Positions 54,329 through 63,487 of a stretch of DNA of 64,000 bases are shown here, one piece after another. Position 1 is the first letter of the stretch. Every line of letters begins with the position of its first letter. This stretch comes from Burkholderia pseudomultivorans (GTDB taxonomy: Bacteria; Pseudomonadota; Gammaproteobacteria; Burkholderiales; Burkholderiaceae). A program made the position numbers and the translations under genes. Below the pieces are notes generated by a model that was given only the letters and a program-made list of their open reading frames with translations, searched no databases and was not told where the DNA came from. The stretch spans positions 1-64,000 of the forward strand of contig NZ_CABVPP010000028.1 of NCBI RefSeq assembly GCF_902499075.1. Reading direction: 5' to 3'.

Positions 54329-54715
54329 TCAACGACCGCCCCCGTCCTGCATTCGCGCATGGCGTCGCGCGGCACAGATCGCGCGGTGATGATCGTCGGC
54401 CCAGCGGATCATCGCCTGCATCGGCGTCATGAACGAGCGCCCGAGATCGGTCAGCGCGTATTCGACGCGCGGCGGCACTTCGGCGTACAGCGTGCGGCTG
54501 ACGAAACCATCCTGCTCCAGTCGCTTGAGCGTACGCGACAGCATCTGGTTCGACACGTCGCCGATTGCGCGGCCAAGCTCGTTGAATCGCATCGTTCCGC
54601 CGGACAGCGCTTCGAGCACGAGCAGGCTCCACTGGTCGCCGATGCGGTCGAGCACATCGCGAATCGGACAAGGCTGATCGAGTTCGACGGCGTCGTCGGC
54701 GGACGGAAGCGGCAT
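54329..54715 (-). CDS. HxlR-family transcriptional regulator
   Basis: The 128-residue protein is a winged-helix HxlR regulator: the N-terminal CPIRDVLDRIGDQWSLLVLE with conserved Cys16, then MRFNELGRAIGDVSNQMLSR as recognition part and LTDLGRSF at the wing end. Members with this cysteine often sense oxidants or electrophiles such as quinones. The ATG at 54715 is chosen; a GTG 54 bases upstream is possible but would place the start near the operator. It is divergent from a SnoaL-like gene. Confidence 0.88.
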   Translation of the reverse strand: MPLPSADDAVELDQPCPIRDVLDRIGDQWSLLVLEALSGGTMRFNELGRAIGDVSNQMLSRTLKRLEQDGFVSRTLYAEVPPRVEYALTDLGRSFMTPMQAMIRWADDHHRAICAARRHARMQDGGGR

Positions 54716-54745
54716 GACGGGATTCTCTTTCACGGGCAACACACG

Positions 54746-54780
54746 GTCATCGCGGCGTGACCTGTTCACACCGCGATGAC
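54746..54780. promoter_or_regulatory. 35-bp nearly perfect dyad in the HxlR/SnoaL promoter region
   Basis: Outer arms GTCATCGCGG (54746-54755) and CCGCGATGAC (54771-54780) are perfectly complementary, and inside them GTGA-N5-TCAC (54757-54769) forms a second dyad about the same centre, leaving only one mismatched pair. It sits 31 bases before the HxlR start. This is the likely HxlR operator and dominates the 305-base divergent region. Confidence 0.65.
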
Positions 54781-55020
54781 TTCTTGTGACGGGTTCGCGG
54801 CAACTGTACCATTCGAGCCACCCGACGCCCGCACGACTTCACGGGTTCAACGAAGCATGCGGGCGCGATCCGCCACGCCGTCGCCGGATGCGTCAGGCCG
54901 CCGCCATCTCGACGCGATGCGCACACGATCGCCTCCGTCACGAGCCGATCGTCGCGACCGGATCGACCCGCGACCGCGCATCGCGCCGACCACCGATTCG
55001 TCCTGCAAGGAAAACGCCAC

Positions 55021-55497
55021 ATGTCATCGCTCCACTCTTCCGCTCGCGCCGTTGCTGCCTGCGTCCTGCTCGCCGCATCGGCCGCCGCGCCGGCCGCCGG
55101 CCCGACCACGCGCGACGTGGCCGCCGAAGCCGCGAACCGCCAGCTCGTGCTGACCTTCTACGACCGCTTCTTCAACAAGCACGAAGCAGTCGAAGCCGCC
55201 GCCGTGGTCGCCGACGACTACAAGCAGCACAACCCGCACGTGCCCGACGGCAAGCAGCCGTTCGTGTCGTACTTCGTCGGCGCGTTCAAGAAGAATCCGG
55301 AATCGCGCGCGCGCATCGTGCGCAGCGCGGCCGACGGCGATCTCGTTTACCTGCATGTGCACGCGACCGAGCATCCGGGCGATCGCGGCGAAGCGGTCGT
55401 CGACATCTTCCGCGTGAAGGACGGCAAGATCGTCGAACACTGGGACGTGATCCAGCCGGTACCCGAACAGGCGGCGAACGCGAACACGATGTTCTGA
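55021..55497 (+). CDS. exported SnoaL-like/NTF2-fold protein
   Basis: The 158-residue product has a signal peptide (ARAVAACVLLAASAAAPAAG) followed by a SnoaL-like NTF2 fold: VLTFYDRFFNKHEAVEAAAV, DDYKQHNPHVPDGKQPFVSY and VVDIFRVKDGKIVEHWDVIQ, the usual closing signature. The pocket residues His and Asp are compatible with a cyclase or isomerase, but many members are non-enzymatic. It is divergent from the HxlR gene and probably its target. Confidence 0.87.
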   Translation: MSSLHSSARAVAACVLLAASAAAPAAGPTTRDVAAEAANRQLVLTFYDRFFNKHEAVEAAAVVADDYKQHNPHVPDGKQPFVSYFVGAFKKNPESRARIVRSAADGDLVYLHVHATEHPGDRGEAVVDIFRVKDGKIVEHWDVIQPVPEQAANANTMF

Positions 55498-55758
55498 CGC
55501 AACGGAGACGGCCGCGCGTCGCACTCGACACCCCGACGGCCCGCAACGACCACCGCCGCCGCACCTCTCCTCCGGCGACCCCGCGCCACAGCCGATTCCG
55601 CCAGCGCAAAGCGCCGACGCCAGGCGCAGCCCCCGCTGTCCCGCCAAGACGAAGTCCCCTACAATCGGGGCTTCGCCGCCGCACCGGCTGCGGTTCGCGT
55701 GTCCGCACCGCGCGCCGCACCCGCTGCGCACGGCCGGCGCCCGCAGCCGATCGCGCAG

Positions 55759-56583
55759 ATGACGTCAACGATGCCCCCCGCCCACCTATCCCTGAGCCGC
55801 GCCGGCGATCTGGTCGCCAGCCTCGGCAGTCCGCAGTTCCCCGCCCGGCTGTGGGCCTGGCTGCGCGAAACGGTCGATCCGCAGTCCCATTACAGCGTCG
55901 CGACGCGCTACCGCCGCGGCGCGACGCCGCAATCGGTCGACGGCGTCGACGTGCTGTTCTTCGCGGGCGGCGACGATCCCGACGGCACGCGCCACGCGCT
56001 CGACCTGTATACACAGGGCGACTGGCGCTCCGACACGCTGCTCCCGCATATCGAACGCCTGACCGATTCGCAGCTCGTGTTCTCGTGCAACCAGGACATC
56101 GACACGGCCACCGAATACGGCCGCTATTTCGCGCTCGGCGAACTCGGCGAAGACTGCACGCTGCTCGGCAGCGAGCGCGACTACGTCTACGCGTTCTCGC
56201 TGTTCCGCCGGCGCGGCCAGCCGTCCTATACGCTGGCCGAACTGAACCTGCTGCGGCAGCTCGGCGATTTCGTGCTGCCGCTGCTGATCCAGCACGCGCG
56301 GCTCGCGCGACTGGCGCCGCGGCCGGACGAAGGCGCGCTGCTGCAGCGCTTCGAGCAGCGGCTGTCGGCGAGCGGCGCGGCGCTGTCGCAACGCGAGCGG
56401 CTCGTCTGCCGCGCGGTACTGCAGGGCTGCCCGATCCCGCAGATCGCCGACACGCTCGCGCTCAAGCCGAGCAGCGTGCGCACCTATCTCGGCCGCGCAC
56501 TCGCGAAGCTCGGCGTCGCGAACCGGGCCGGACTGTTCGCCTGGTGCGTGACCGACGAGGAACCGCCCGCGCAGCGGGTATGA
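55759..56583 (+). CDS. LuxR-type helix-turn-helix regulator without an autoinducer domain
   Basis: The 274-residue protein ends in a LuxR/GerE helix-turn-helix (LSQRERLVCRAVLQGCPIPQ, then SSVRTYLGRALAKLGVANRA). The N-terminal 190 residues are not an acyl-homoserine-lactone domain; they look like a GAF-type sensory fold. The start is uncertain between ATG at 55759 and 55771. The YtcJ-type amidohydrolase gene follows on the same strand after 400 bases and could be a target. Confidence 0.85.
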   Translation: MTSTMPPAHLSLSRAGDLVASLGSPQFPARLWAWLRETVDPQSHYSVATRYRRGATPQSVDGVDVLFFAGGDDPDGTRHALDLYTQGDWRSDTLLPHIERLTDSQLVFSCNQDIDTATEYGRYFALGELGEDCTLLGSERDYVYAFSLFRRRGQPSYTLAELNLLRQLGDFVLPLLIQHARLARLAPRPDEGALLQRFEQRLSASGAALSQRERLVCRAVLQGCPIPQIADTLALKPSSVRTYLGRALAKLGVANRAGLFAWCVTDEEPPAQRV

Positions 56584-56983
56584 CGGTGCCTCGCGTCCAC
56601 CGCCATCACCTTTGTCGCGGCTTGTCCTCAAAACGATGACAGACAGACAGCCGCCCCGCTCCTAGTATCTGACTCGTCCGACGACACGAACCTGTCGGAT
56701 GCCACGGAGATACGGAATGCCGAAGTCCCGATCGATGCCGGCCTACATGGCCGGCCACGCATCGCCTGCCGAGGTGCCGACCGGCACCCATCGGCGGAAC
56801 CGGCATCCCGCACCGCCGGCTTTAGCCGGCCTCCGCCGCGGCGCGGCGCCGCCCGCCCCCGCCGTGACGTAACGCCCCGCCTTTCATTCCAACCCGCCCG
56901 GGTCCACGCGACCGGACGAGCCCGCCGGCCCGTCCGGCGGCTTCGTGCACCCGTCGCACTCCCACCCCGATCCGGAGGAGACA
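56584..56983. other. intergenic region upstream of the amidohydrolase gene
   Basis: About 400 bases without a gene. GCCGGC-TTTA-GCCGGC (about 56813-56828) is a short perfect hairpin. A promoter-like TAGTAT at about 56664 lacks a good -35 at normal spacing. Otherwise nothing. Confidence 0.35.
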
Positions 56984-58609
56984 ATGCAATACGCCGATAC
57001 CGTCTATCTGAACGGCCTGCTTTACACGGGCGACGCGCAGCGCCGCTTCGCCCAGGCGCTCGCCGCGAAAGACGGCAAGATCGTCGCCGTCGGTCGCGAC
57101 GACGATATCCGCCCGCTGGCCGGCCCCGCGACGCGAACGGTCGACCTGGCCGGCAGGCTGATGCTGCCGGGCCTCATCGACGGCCACGTACACCCGCTCG
57201 AAGGCCATCAGATCCTCGGCGACTTCGACCTGTCCGGCGTCAACGATCCCGACGCGATCCTGCAGCGGATCCGCGCATGCGCCGACGCGACGCCGAACGA
57301 GCCGTGGGTGTATCTCGGCGGCGCCAACCTCGCCGCATTCGGCGCGTATCCGACGCGCGAGCTGCTCGACCGCATCGTGCCAGACCGGCCGCTGCTGGTG
57401 GTCGGCTTCGACGTGCACAGCGGCTGTCTGAACACAAAGGGGCTCGAGGCGGCCGGCATCACGGCCGACATGCCGGACCCGGCGGGCGGCGTCTACGAAC
57501 GCGATGCGTCGGGTGCGCCCAACGGCGTCGTGCACGAAGCGGCGTTCTACCGCGTGTGCCCGACCATTCCGCAACTGAGCCCGGCCGGCTATCCGAAATC
57601 GCTCGCGAAAGCGCATGCGATGGCGCATGGCTACGGCATCACGGGCTGGTTCGACGCGCGCGTCGAGGAAGCCGAGCTGAAGGCGTACGCGGAGGCCCAG
57701 CACGCCGGCAAGCTGAAGGCCTACATGAGTGCGGGCCTCTATGCGAACCCGCGCCGCGATCCGCGCGAGCAGATCGAACGCTTCGTCGCGTGGCGTCGCG
57801 AATATGAGCGCGACAACCTGCGCCTGCATACCGTGAAGATCTTCGTCGACGGCGTGCCCGAATCGAAAACCGCCGCACTGCTCGAACCGTATGCCGGCAC
57901 CGACGACTGCGGCCTCGCGCTGTGGAGCCAGGATGCGCTCGACGAGATCTGCCTGCTCGCCGATGCGGCCGGCTTCGACCTGCACTTCCATACGCTCGCC
58001 GACCGCGCGGTACGGATGACGCTCGACGCGCTCGAATACGTGCAGCGCCGCAACGGCATGCGCGACCGCCGCGCGCAGCTCGCGCACCTGCAGATCGTCG
58101 ACCCGGCCGACATGGGCCGCTTCAACCGGCTCGGCGCGATCGCCAGCGTGCAGACGCTGTGGACCGCCGCGCGCGCCGAACAGCAGCAGCTCTATCGCGA
58201 CCTGCTCGGCGACGAGCGCACCGCGCGCAACTATCCGTTCCGCAGCATGCGCAACGCGGGCGTGATGCTCGCGGCCGGTTCGGACTGGTCGGTCAGCACG
58301 ATGGATCCGATGCAGATCATCCAGACGGGCGTCACGCACCGCTTGATCGACCAGCCCGACAGCCCGCCGTGGAACCCGCACGAGTGCCTCGACCTGCTGA
58401 CGATGCTCGAGGCCTATACGGTGAACACCGCGTACGCGCTGCGCTTCGACGACTGCACGGGCTCGCTCGAAGCGGGCAAGGACGCGAGCTTCGCGATCCT
58501 CGACCGCAATCCGTTCCTGCACCCGGTCGAGACCTTCGCGCAGGCACGCGTGCTCGAAACCTGCTTCCGCGGCGAGATCGTGCACGCCGTGCCGGGCTGG
58601 GCCGACTGA
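56984..58609 (+). CDS. YtcJ/NfdA-type metal-dependent amidohydrolase
   Basis: The 541-residue product belongs to the amidohydrolase-3 group. A small beta-sandwich (MQYADTVYLNGLLYTGDAQ) precedes the metal barrel with GLIDGHVHPLEGH (His68, His70), DLHFHTLADRAV and GSDWSVS, whose Asp is the last metal ligand. Known relatives hydrolyse N-substituted formamides or aryl amides. A strong ribosome site (GGAGGAGACA) precedes the ATG at 56984. It is convergent with the isochorismatase-like gene. Confidence 0.9.
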   Translation: MQYADTVYLNGLLYTGDAQRRFAQALAAKDGKIVAVGRDDDIRPLAGPATRTVDLAGRLMLPGLIDGHVHPLEGHQILGDFDLSGVNDPDAILQRIRACADATPNEPWVYLGGANLAAFGAYPTRELLDRIVPDRPLLVVGFDVHSGCLNTKGLEAAGITADMPDPAGGVYERDASGAPNGVVHEAAFYRVCPTIPQLSPAGYPKSLAKAHAMAHGYGITGWFDARVEEAELKAYAEAQHAGKLKAYMSAGLYANPRRDPREQIERFVAWRREYERDNLRLHTVKIFVDGVPESKTAALLEPYAGTDDCGLALWSQDALDEICLLADAAGFDLHFHTLADRAVRMTLDALEYVQRRNGMRDRRAQLAHLQIVDPADMGRFNRLGAIASVQTLWTAARAEQQQLYRDLLGDERTARNYPFRSMRNAGVMLAAGSDWSVSTMDPMQIIQTGVTHRLIDQPDSPPWNPHECLDLLTMLEAYTVNTAYALRFDDCTGSLEAGKDASFAILDRNPFLHPVETFAQARVLETCFRGEIVHAVPGWAD

Positions 58610-58665
58610 ACTGCAGACTGAGCGGCCGACTGCATGACCGCCCCGGCGGCCGGCCGCGCCGCCCG

Positions 58666-59277
58666 TCAGGCGACGTGCAGCGCCAGCACCTGCTCGGTCG
58701 TCAGCACGTCGCCGAACACGTCCGTCAACGCGGCCAGCGTCGCGCGGTGGAGCGCGTCGTGCGGCACCGTGCCGCCAGCCGCGATGTCGAGGTCGCGCGT
58801 CGCGCAGGCGTCGTCGACGACGATCACCGCATAGCCGAGCGGCACCGCGTCGCGCGCCGCGCCGGCGACGCACGCATGCGTCATCAGGCCGGTGACGATC
58901 AGCGTGTCGATGCCGGCCGCCTTCAGGCGCGCATCGATGTCGGTAGTCGGAAACACGCTGACCGAGGTCTTTTGCACGACCGTGTGATGCGGCGCCGGCT
59001 GCAGGTCGGCATGGAACCGGAAGGCGTCGCTGCCGTCGGCGAACAGCGGGCTGTCGGCCGGGCCGACATGCTGCACGTGAAATACCGGAATGCCAGCGCG
59101 ATCGGCGAACGCGATCACGCGCTGCGCATTGCCGAGCGCGCGTGCGCCGTCCGGAATCGGCAGCCGGCCGCTGAAATATTCGTTCTGGAAATCGATCACC
59201 AGCAGCGCGGTGCGCGCCGCGTCGATCGACGTCGGCGCCGTTGCGCCGGCCAGGGTGCGGATGGTCGGATGTTGCAT
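58666..59277 (-). CDS. isochorismatase-like cysteine hydrolase
   Basis: The 203-residue enzyme has the Asp-Lys-Cys triad of cysteine hydrolases: Asp29 (VIDFQNEY), Lys103 (VQKTSVSVF) and Cys136 (MTHACVAGAA). Relatives hydrolyse nicotinamide, N-carbamoyl compounds or isochorismate. GAGAGAACGACCC precedes the ATG. It is probably read after the MFS gene upstream, although 373 bases separate them. Confidence 0.9.
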   Translation of the reverse strand: MQHPTIRTLAGATAPTSIDAARTALLVIDFQNEYFSGRLPIPDGARALGNAQRVIAFADRAGIPVFHVQHVGPADSPLFADGSDAFRFHADLQPAPHHTVVQKTSVSVFPTTDIDARLKAAGIDTLIVTGLMTHACVAGAARDAVPLGYAVIVVDDACATRDLDIAAGGTVPHDALHRATLAALTDVFGDVLTTEQVLALHVA

Positions 59278-59650
59278 GGGTCGTTCTCTCGGTTGGCACA
59301 TCGTACGGAGCGGCGAGCCGGCGCTGCCGGCGCCGCCGGGCGCGGCCCGCGAGCCGTTCACGCCGGGAACGGGCTCGCGTCGACCGCGAGGCGCCAGTGT
59401 CGGTCCGCGCGGCGCGGCGCAACAGCGGCGCGCAGGACAACCTCCGACAGGATCGGGCCAAGCTGTGCGGCAGGCGTCGGCGCTACGACAGCGCGGCCGT
59501 TCTCGCCGAATACCGGCAGCAGGCTCGTCGGCGCGCCCGTCACGACCCACGCGACAGCCAGCGCCGAGCCCGCGATGCTAACCATCGAACGATTCGACAG
59601 TCACCCTGCGGCCCGCGCCGATGTGCCGCCCGCGCGGGCGGGGCATCGGG
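59278..59650. other. intergenic region with a doubtful small frame
   Basis: Between the MFS gene and the cysteine hydrolase gene lies a 75-residue minus-strand frame (59358-59585) starting MVSIAGSALAVAWVVTGAPT. The hydrophobic start is suggestive, but the rest is Arg/Ala-rich and I see no ribosome site or family. It may be a remnant or chance. Confidence 0.3.
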
Positions 59651-60973
59651 TTACTCGGCGCTGGTCAGCGGCTCGCCGCGAAACTGCCGGCGCGCGAGCA
59701 CGCACGGCGCGCCGTCGCGCATGAACACGCTCGCAGCCAGCCCGAACGACGCCGCGAACAGCACGTACCACGCGGGCGCGACGGGCGAACCGCTCGCACG
59801 CGTGAGCCAGGTGACGATGAACGGTGCGAAGCCGCCGAAGATCATCACCGCGATGTTGTACGCGAGCGCGATGCCGGTGGACCGCGTGCGCGTCGCGAAC
59901 TGCTCGGCGAGCGCGGTCGGTGCAGGGCCGTAGGTCACGCCGATGATCGTGCAGATCACCAGTTGCATCACGAGCAGTCGGCCGACGCTCGGCGCGGCAG
60001 CCAGCCATGAGAACAGCGGATAAGTAACCGTCAGCAGCGCCAGCATGCCGGCGAGCAGCACGGGCCGGCGGCCGATGCGGTCGGACACCATCGCCGCCAG
60101 CGGGATCGTCAACGTCAGCAGCGCGACCGCCGCCATCTGCGCCTCGAACACCTGGTCGAGCGGCAGCCCGAAGGTCCGGTTCGCGAACGTCGGCATGTTG
60201 ACGAGCATCACGTAGAACACGGCCGTGCCCGTGATCGTCTGCCCCATCGACACCAGCACGCCGCGCAGGTTGTCGCGCAGCACGCGCGCGACGCTGGCCG
60301 GCGGCTCGGCCGGCGACTGGCTGGCTTCGACGAACGCGTCGGTCTCTTCCATATGGCGGCGGATCCACAGCCCGACCGGCCCGATCAGCAGCCCGACCGC
60401 GAACGGCACGCGCCAGCCCCAGCTGTCGAGCGCGCCGGCCGACAGCGACTGCGTGGCCCACGCGCCGATCGCGGCGCCCGAGAACACCGCGAGACACTGA
60501 CCGATCAGCTGCCACGATCCGTACAGCCCGCGCCGGTGCGCGGGCGCGCTTTCGACGAGGAACGACGTCGCGCTCGCGTATTCGCCGCCGGTCGCGAAGC
60601 CCTGCAGCAGCCGGGCGATCACGATCAGGATCGGCGCCGCAGGGCCGATCGCCGCATAGGGCGGCGCGAACGTGATCAGCGCGATCGACAGCGTCATCAG
60701 CAGGATGATCAGCTGCATCGCGGCCTTGCGGCCCTTGCGGTCCGCATAGAGCCCGAGCAGGATGCCGCCCACCGGGCGCATGAAGAAGCCGACGCCGAAC
60801 GTCGCCAGCGACATCAGCAGCGACGCGTACTGGCTGTCGGCCGGAAAGAACAGCCTCGCGATGATGCCGGAGAAAAACCCGTAAACGATGAAGTCGTACC
60901 ACTCGAGGGTATTGCCGACGACAGCGGCAACCACTTGCCGATGCCGCGTGTTCCGAGCTGAATCAGCGCGCAT
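59651..60973 (-). CDS. MHS-family MFS transporter
   Basis: The 440-residue product is a metabolite:H+ symporter of the MHS group (ProP, ShiA, citrate carriers). Signature parts are VVGNTLEWYDFIVYGFFSGI in helix 1, ADRKGRKAAMQ after helix 2, and RLLQGFATGGEYASATSFLV in helices 4-5. AGGAGACACGC precedes the ATG at 60973. It is divergent from a LysR regulator, which probably controls it. Substrate is likely a small organic acid or betaine. Confidence 0.9.
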   Translation of the reverse strand: MRADSARNTRHRQVVAAVVGNTLEWYDFIVYGFFSGIIARLFFPADSQYASLLMSLATFGVGFFMRPVGGILLGLYADRKGRKAAMQLIILLMTLSIALITFAPPYAAIGPAAPILIVIARLLQGFATGGEYASATSFLVESAPAHRRGLYGSWQLIGQCLAVFSGAAIGAWATQSLSAGALDSWGWRVPFAVGLLIGPVGLWIRRHMEETDAFVEASQSPAEPPASVARVLRDNLRGVLVSMGQTITGTAVFYVMLVNMPTFANRTFGLPLDQVFEAQMAAVALLTLTIPLAAMVSDRIGRRPVLLAGMLALLTVTYPLFSWLAAAPSVGRLLVMQLVICTIIGVTYGPAPTALAEQFATRTRSTGIALAYNIAVMIFGGFAPFIVTWLTRASGSPVAPAWYVLFAASFGLAASVFMRDGAPCVLARRQFRGEPLTSAE

Positions 60974-61183
60974 GCGTGTCTCCTGCAGTCTCATGGGGCC
61001 GCGCCGCCCGATGCGTCGCGCCATGCCTCCGGCACGACGCATGCGGCCTGCCTGTTGGTGTGCGCCGGCCCGCACGGCACAGCGGACGCCGGCATCCAGC
61101 CGCCCGCCTGCCGGCACGGGGCCGACGTGAACCGATGATAGGCACGCAGAAAATACGCATCAATTAAGCCGGGTGGCGAAGCA

Positions 61184-61198
61184 TTAGCCGCAGACTAA
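61184..61198. promoter_or_regulatory. LysR-type box between the MFS and LysR genes
   Basis: TTAG-N7-CTAA contains T-N11-A with a dyad, the pattern of LysR-type operators. It lies about 108 bases before the LysR start and 211 bases before the divergent transporter start. The 332-base gap (60974-61305) otherwise holds AT-richer promoter-like sequence (AAAATACGCATCAATTAAGCC). Confidence 0.5.
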
Positions 61199-61305
61199 AT
61201 GTCCGGACCGGCCGTCGCCCGCGCCGTTCGCCCGGCTTTTCGCGCATTGTGACGGCCGCGGTTCTCGGGCAGAATTTTCGGCCGACCTGCTTTCGCCGCC
61301 CGACC

Positions 61306-62223
61306 ATGCGCAATCGCATCAACGAAGAGATCACCTTCCGCAAGCTCGAGGTGCTCCTCGCGTTCATGGAAGCCGGCAGCCTCGCGAAAGCGGCCGAAGC
61401 GCTCGGCGTCAGTACGGTCAGCGTGCACCGCGCACTGCATACGCTGGAAGAAGGCATGCATTGCGCGCTGTTCCGCCACGAAGGCCGCAACCTGATCCCG
61501 ACCGAAGCCGCGCAAGTGCTGGCCGAAGTCGCCGGCGAAGTGATCAAGACGATGACCGACGGGATTCGCGCGACGCGCGAGGCGGCCGGCTACGGCGCGG
61601 GCCAGTTGAAGATCGGCTCGCTCTACTCGCTGACGATCCGCACCGTCCCCGAAGTCGTGATCGCGCTGAAGGAGCGCCGCCCGGAGCTGCAGGCCGAGCT
61701 CGTGCTCGGTTCGAACGCGGACCTGCTCGACAAGCTCAGGCAGGGCGCGATCGACGCGACGCTGATGGCGCTGCCCGAGCCCGATGCGGAAATCGAATCG
61801 ATCGCGCTGTTCGAGGACGAGATGTTCTTCGCCGCGCCGATCGATTCGCCGTATGCGCGCTGCGATGCGATCGATCTCGGCGCCTGCCGCGACGAGCCGT
61901 TCGTGTCGCTCGGCGACGGCTTCGCGACGCACCAGGGTTTCACGGAAGCGTTCCGCGCCGCCGGCATCACGCCGAACGTCGCGATGCGGGTCGGCGACAT
62001 CTTCTCGCTGATCAACCTCGTGTCGGGCGGCGTCGGCTATTCGCTGCTGCCCGGCCGCGTACGCGACCTGTTCGCGCACAAGATCGCGCTCGTGCCGCTC
62101 GCCGCGCACACGATCCGCCAGACGATCGGCCTGAGCTTCCTGCATCGTCGCGAACGCGACCCGAACCTGCTCGCGCTCGCGACCGTCTGCCGGCTGACGG
62201 TCAAGGCGTCGAATCCGGGCTGA
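61306..62223 (+). CDS. LysR-family regulator (MdcR-like)
   Basis: The 305-residue protein has a LysR DNA-binding domain of the form ITFRKLEVLLAFMEAGSLAK and STVSVHRALHTLEEGMHCAL, which closely resembles the malonate regulator MdcR, followed by a substrate-binding domain. The start at 61306 is where similarity begins; the frame extends 57 bases upstream. No malonate decarboxylase genes are nearby, so the effector may be another small dicarboxylate carried by the divergent MHS transporter. Confidence 0.9.
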   Translation: MRNRINEEITFRKLEVLLAFMEAGSLAKAAEALGVSTVSVHRALHTLEEGMHCALFRHEGRNLIPTEAAQVLAEVAGEVIKTMTDGIRATREAAGYGAGQLKIGSLYSLTIRTVPEVVIALKERRPELQAELVLGSNADLLDKLRQGAIDATLMALPEPDAEIESIALFEDEMFFAAPIDSPYARCDAIDLGACRDEPFVSLGDGFATHQGFTEAFRAAGITPNVAMRVGDIFSLINLVSGGVGYSLLPGRVRDLFAHKIALVPLAAHTIRQTIGLSFLHRRERDPNLLALATVCRLTVKASNPG

Positions 62224-62464
62224 CGCGCGCGCCGGCCGTTCATCGCGACGGCACGCCGCCGGTTCCCCGTCCGCCGCCGCTTGCGCAACGGCGCGCCCCT
62301 CGCCAGCACGCTGCGCCGCACCGCGTCGCGTCGCCGCACGAAGTCCGCGCTCTAGTCCGTTCGGACGGCACGCAGCGCGTCCTTTGTTGCCATCATGGCC
62401 GTCACCGCTTCCCGCGCCGCATCGCACGGCGCAGCGCTTTCGCGCGCCCCGCCACGGAGACAGG

Positions 62465-62602
62465 ATGAACGACCCGGTTCTCGGCCCCATCGACCAGCTC
62501 GGCTATGTCGTTGCCGACCTCGGGCGCAGCATCGCCGCTGCGCACGCGTGGAACGGTACCGATCCGGTTCGCATCATCGACGTGTCCGCCGCCTCCGTAT
62601 AA
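62465..62602 (+). pseudogene. relic of a VOC-family gene (N-terminal strand joined to the C-terminal end)
   Basis: The 45-residue frame starts MNDPVLGPIDQLGYVVADLG, which is the typical opening of a VOC-fold protein, but then jumps to AHAWNGTDPVRIID, which resembles the closing segment of such proteins. About 100 residues of domain are missing. A ribosome site (CACGGAGACAGG) is kept. It looks like an in-frame internal deletion of a gene once in an operon with the SDR that follows 43 bases later. It may still be translated. Confidence 0.45.
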
Positions 62603-62645
62603 GCGGCAGTGCACGCGTCCCTTCTCACACTCACAGGAGCAAAGC

Positions 62646-63404
62646 ATGACGAAACGACTCGAAGGCAAGGTGGCGCTGATCACGGGCGGCGCCCGCGGCC
62701 AGGGCGAAGCGGAGGCGCGCCGGTTCGTCGCCGAAGGCGCGCGCGTGGTGATCGCCGACGTGCTGGACGACGCAGGCCGGCGCGTCGCCGCCGAACTCGG
62801 CGACGCTGCGCGCTACCAGCATCTGGACGTCACGCGCGAGGACGACTGGCAGACCGCCGTGCACGCGACGCTCGCGCATTTCGGCCGGCTGGACATCCTC
62901 GTCAACAACGCGGCGATCCTGAAGCTGATCCCGATCGAAGCGTGTTCGCTCGACGATTACCGCAAGGTCATCGAAGTCAACCAGGTCGGCTGCTGGCTCG
63001 GCATGAAGTCGGCGCTGTCCGCGCTGAAGGACGCGGGCGGCGGCGCGATCGTCAACGTGTCGTCGACGGCCGGGATGGAAGGCGTCGCGGGCGGCAGCGC
63101 ATACGTGTCGAGCAAGTTCGCGGTGCGCGGGATGACCAAGGCCGCCGCACTCGAATTCGGCCGTTACGGCATTCGCGTGAACTCCGTGCATCCGGGCGGC
63201 ATCGACACGGTAATGGCGCGCCCGCCCGAATATGCGGACTTCGATCCGTCGTCGGTCTACGGCGGCCTGCCGATCGCGCGCATCGGCAAGCCGGACGAAG
63301 TGGCGAGCCTCGTGCTGTTTCTCGCGTCCGACGAGTCCGCATATTGCACCGGCGCCGAATTCATCGTCGATGGCGGCCTGCTCGCCGGCACCGCGTTCCA
63401 CTGA
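62646..63404 (+). CDS. SDR-family oxidoreductase
   Basis: The 252-residue enzyme has all classical SDR motifs: [35 protein letters not shown] with the catalytic Ser, and YVSSK. It resembles 3-alpha(or 20-beta)-hydroxysteroid and cyclohexanol dehydrogenases ([18 protein letters not shown]). ACAGGAGCAAAGC precedes the ATG. It follows the VOC relic, which may have been its partner. Confidence 0.9.
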   Translation: MTKRLEGKVALITGGARGQGEAEARRFVAEGARVVIADVLDDAGRRVAAELGDAARYQHLDVTREDDWQTAVHATLAHFGRLDILVNNAAILKLIPIEACSLDDYRKVIEVNQVGCWLGMKSALSALKDAGGGAIVNVSSTAGMEGVAGGSAYVSSKFAVRGMTKAAALEFGRYGIRVNSVHPGGIDTVMARPPEYADFDPSSVYGGLPIARIGKPDEVASLVLFLASDESAYCTGAEFIVDGGLLAGTAFH

Positions 63405-63487
63405 CACGCGCGGAAACGGCAACGCCGCCGGCGGGTTGCCCGGCGCGGCGGCGTCGTCTGCGAGCGTCGCGTCGCGAAACGCGGCGC

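Noticed and set aside
59358-59585. A 75-residue frame with a hydrophobic start between the cysteine hydrolase and MFS genes
   Set aside because: No ribosome site, no family and an Arg-rich tail; I mention it only as a possible remnant.
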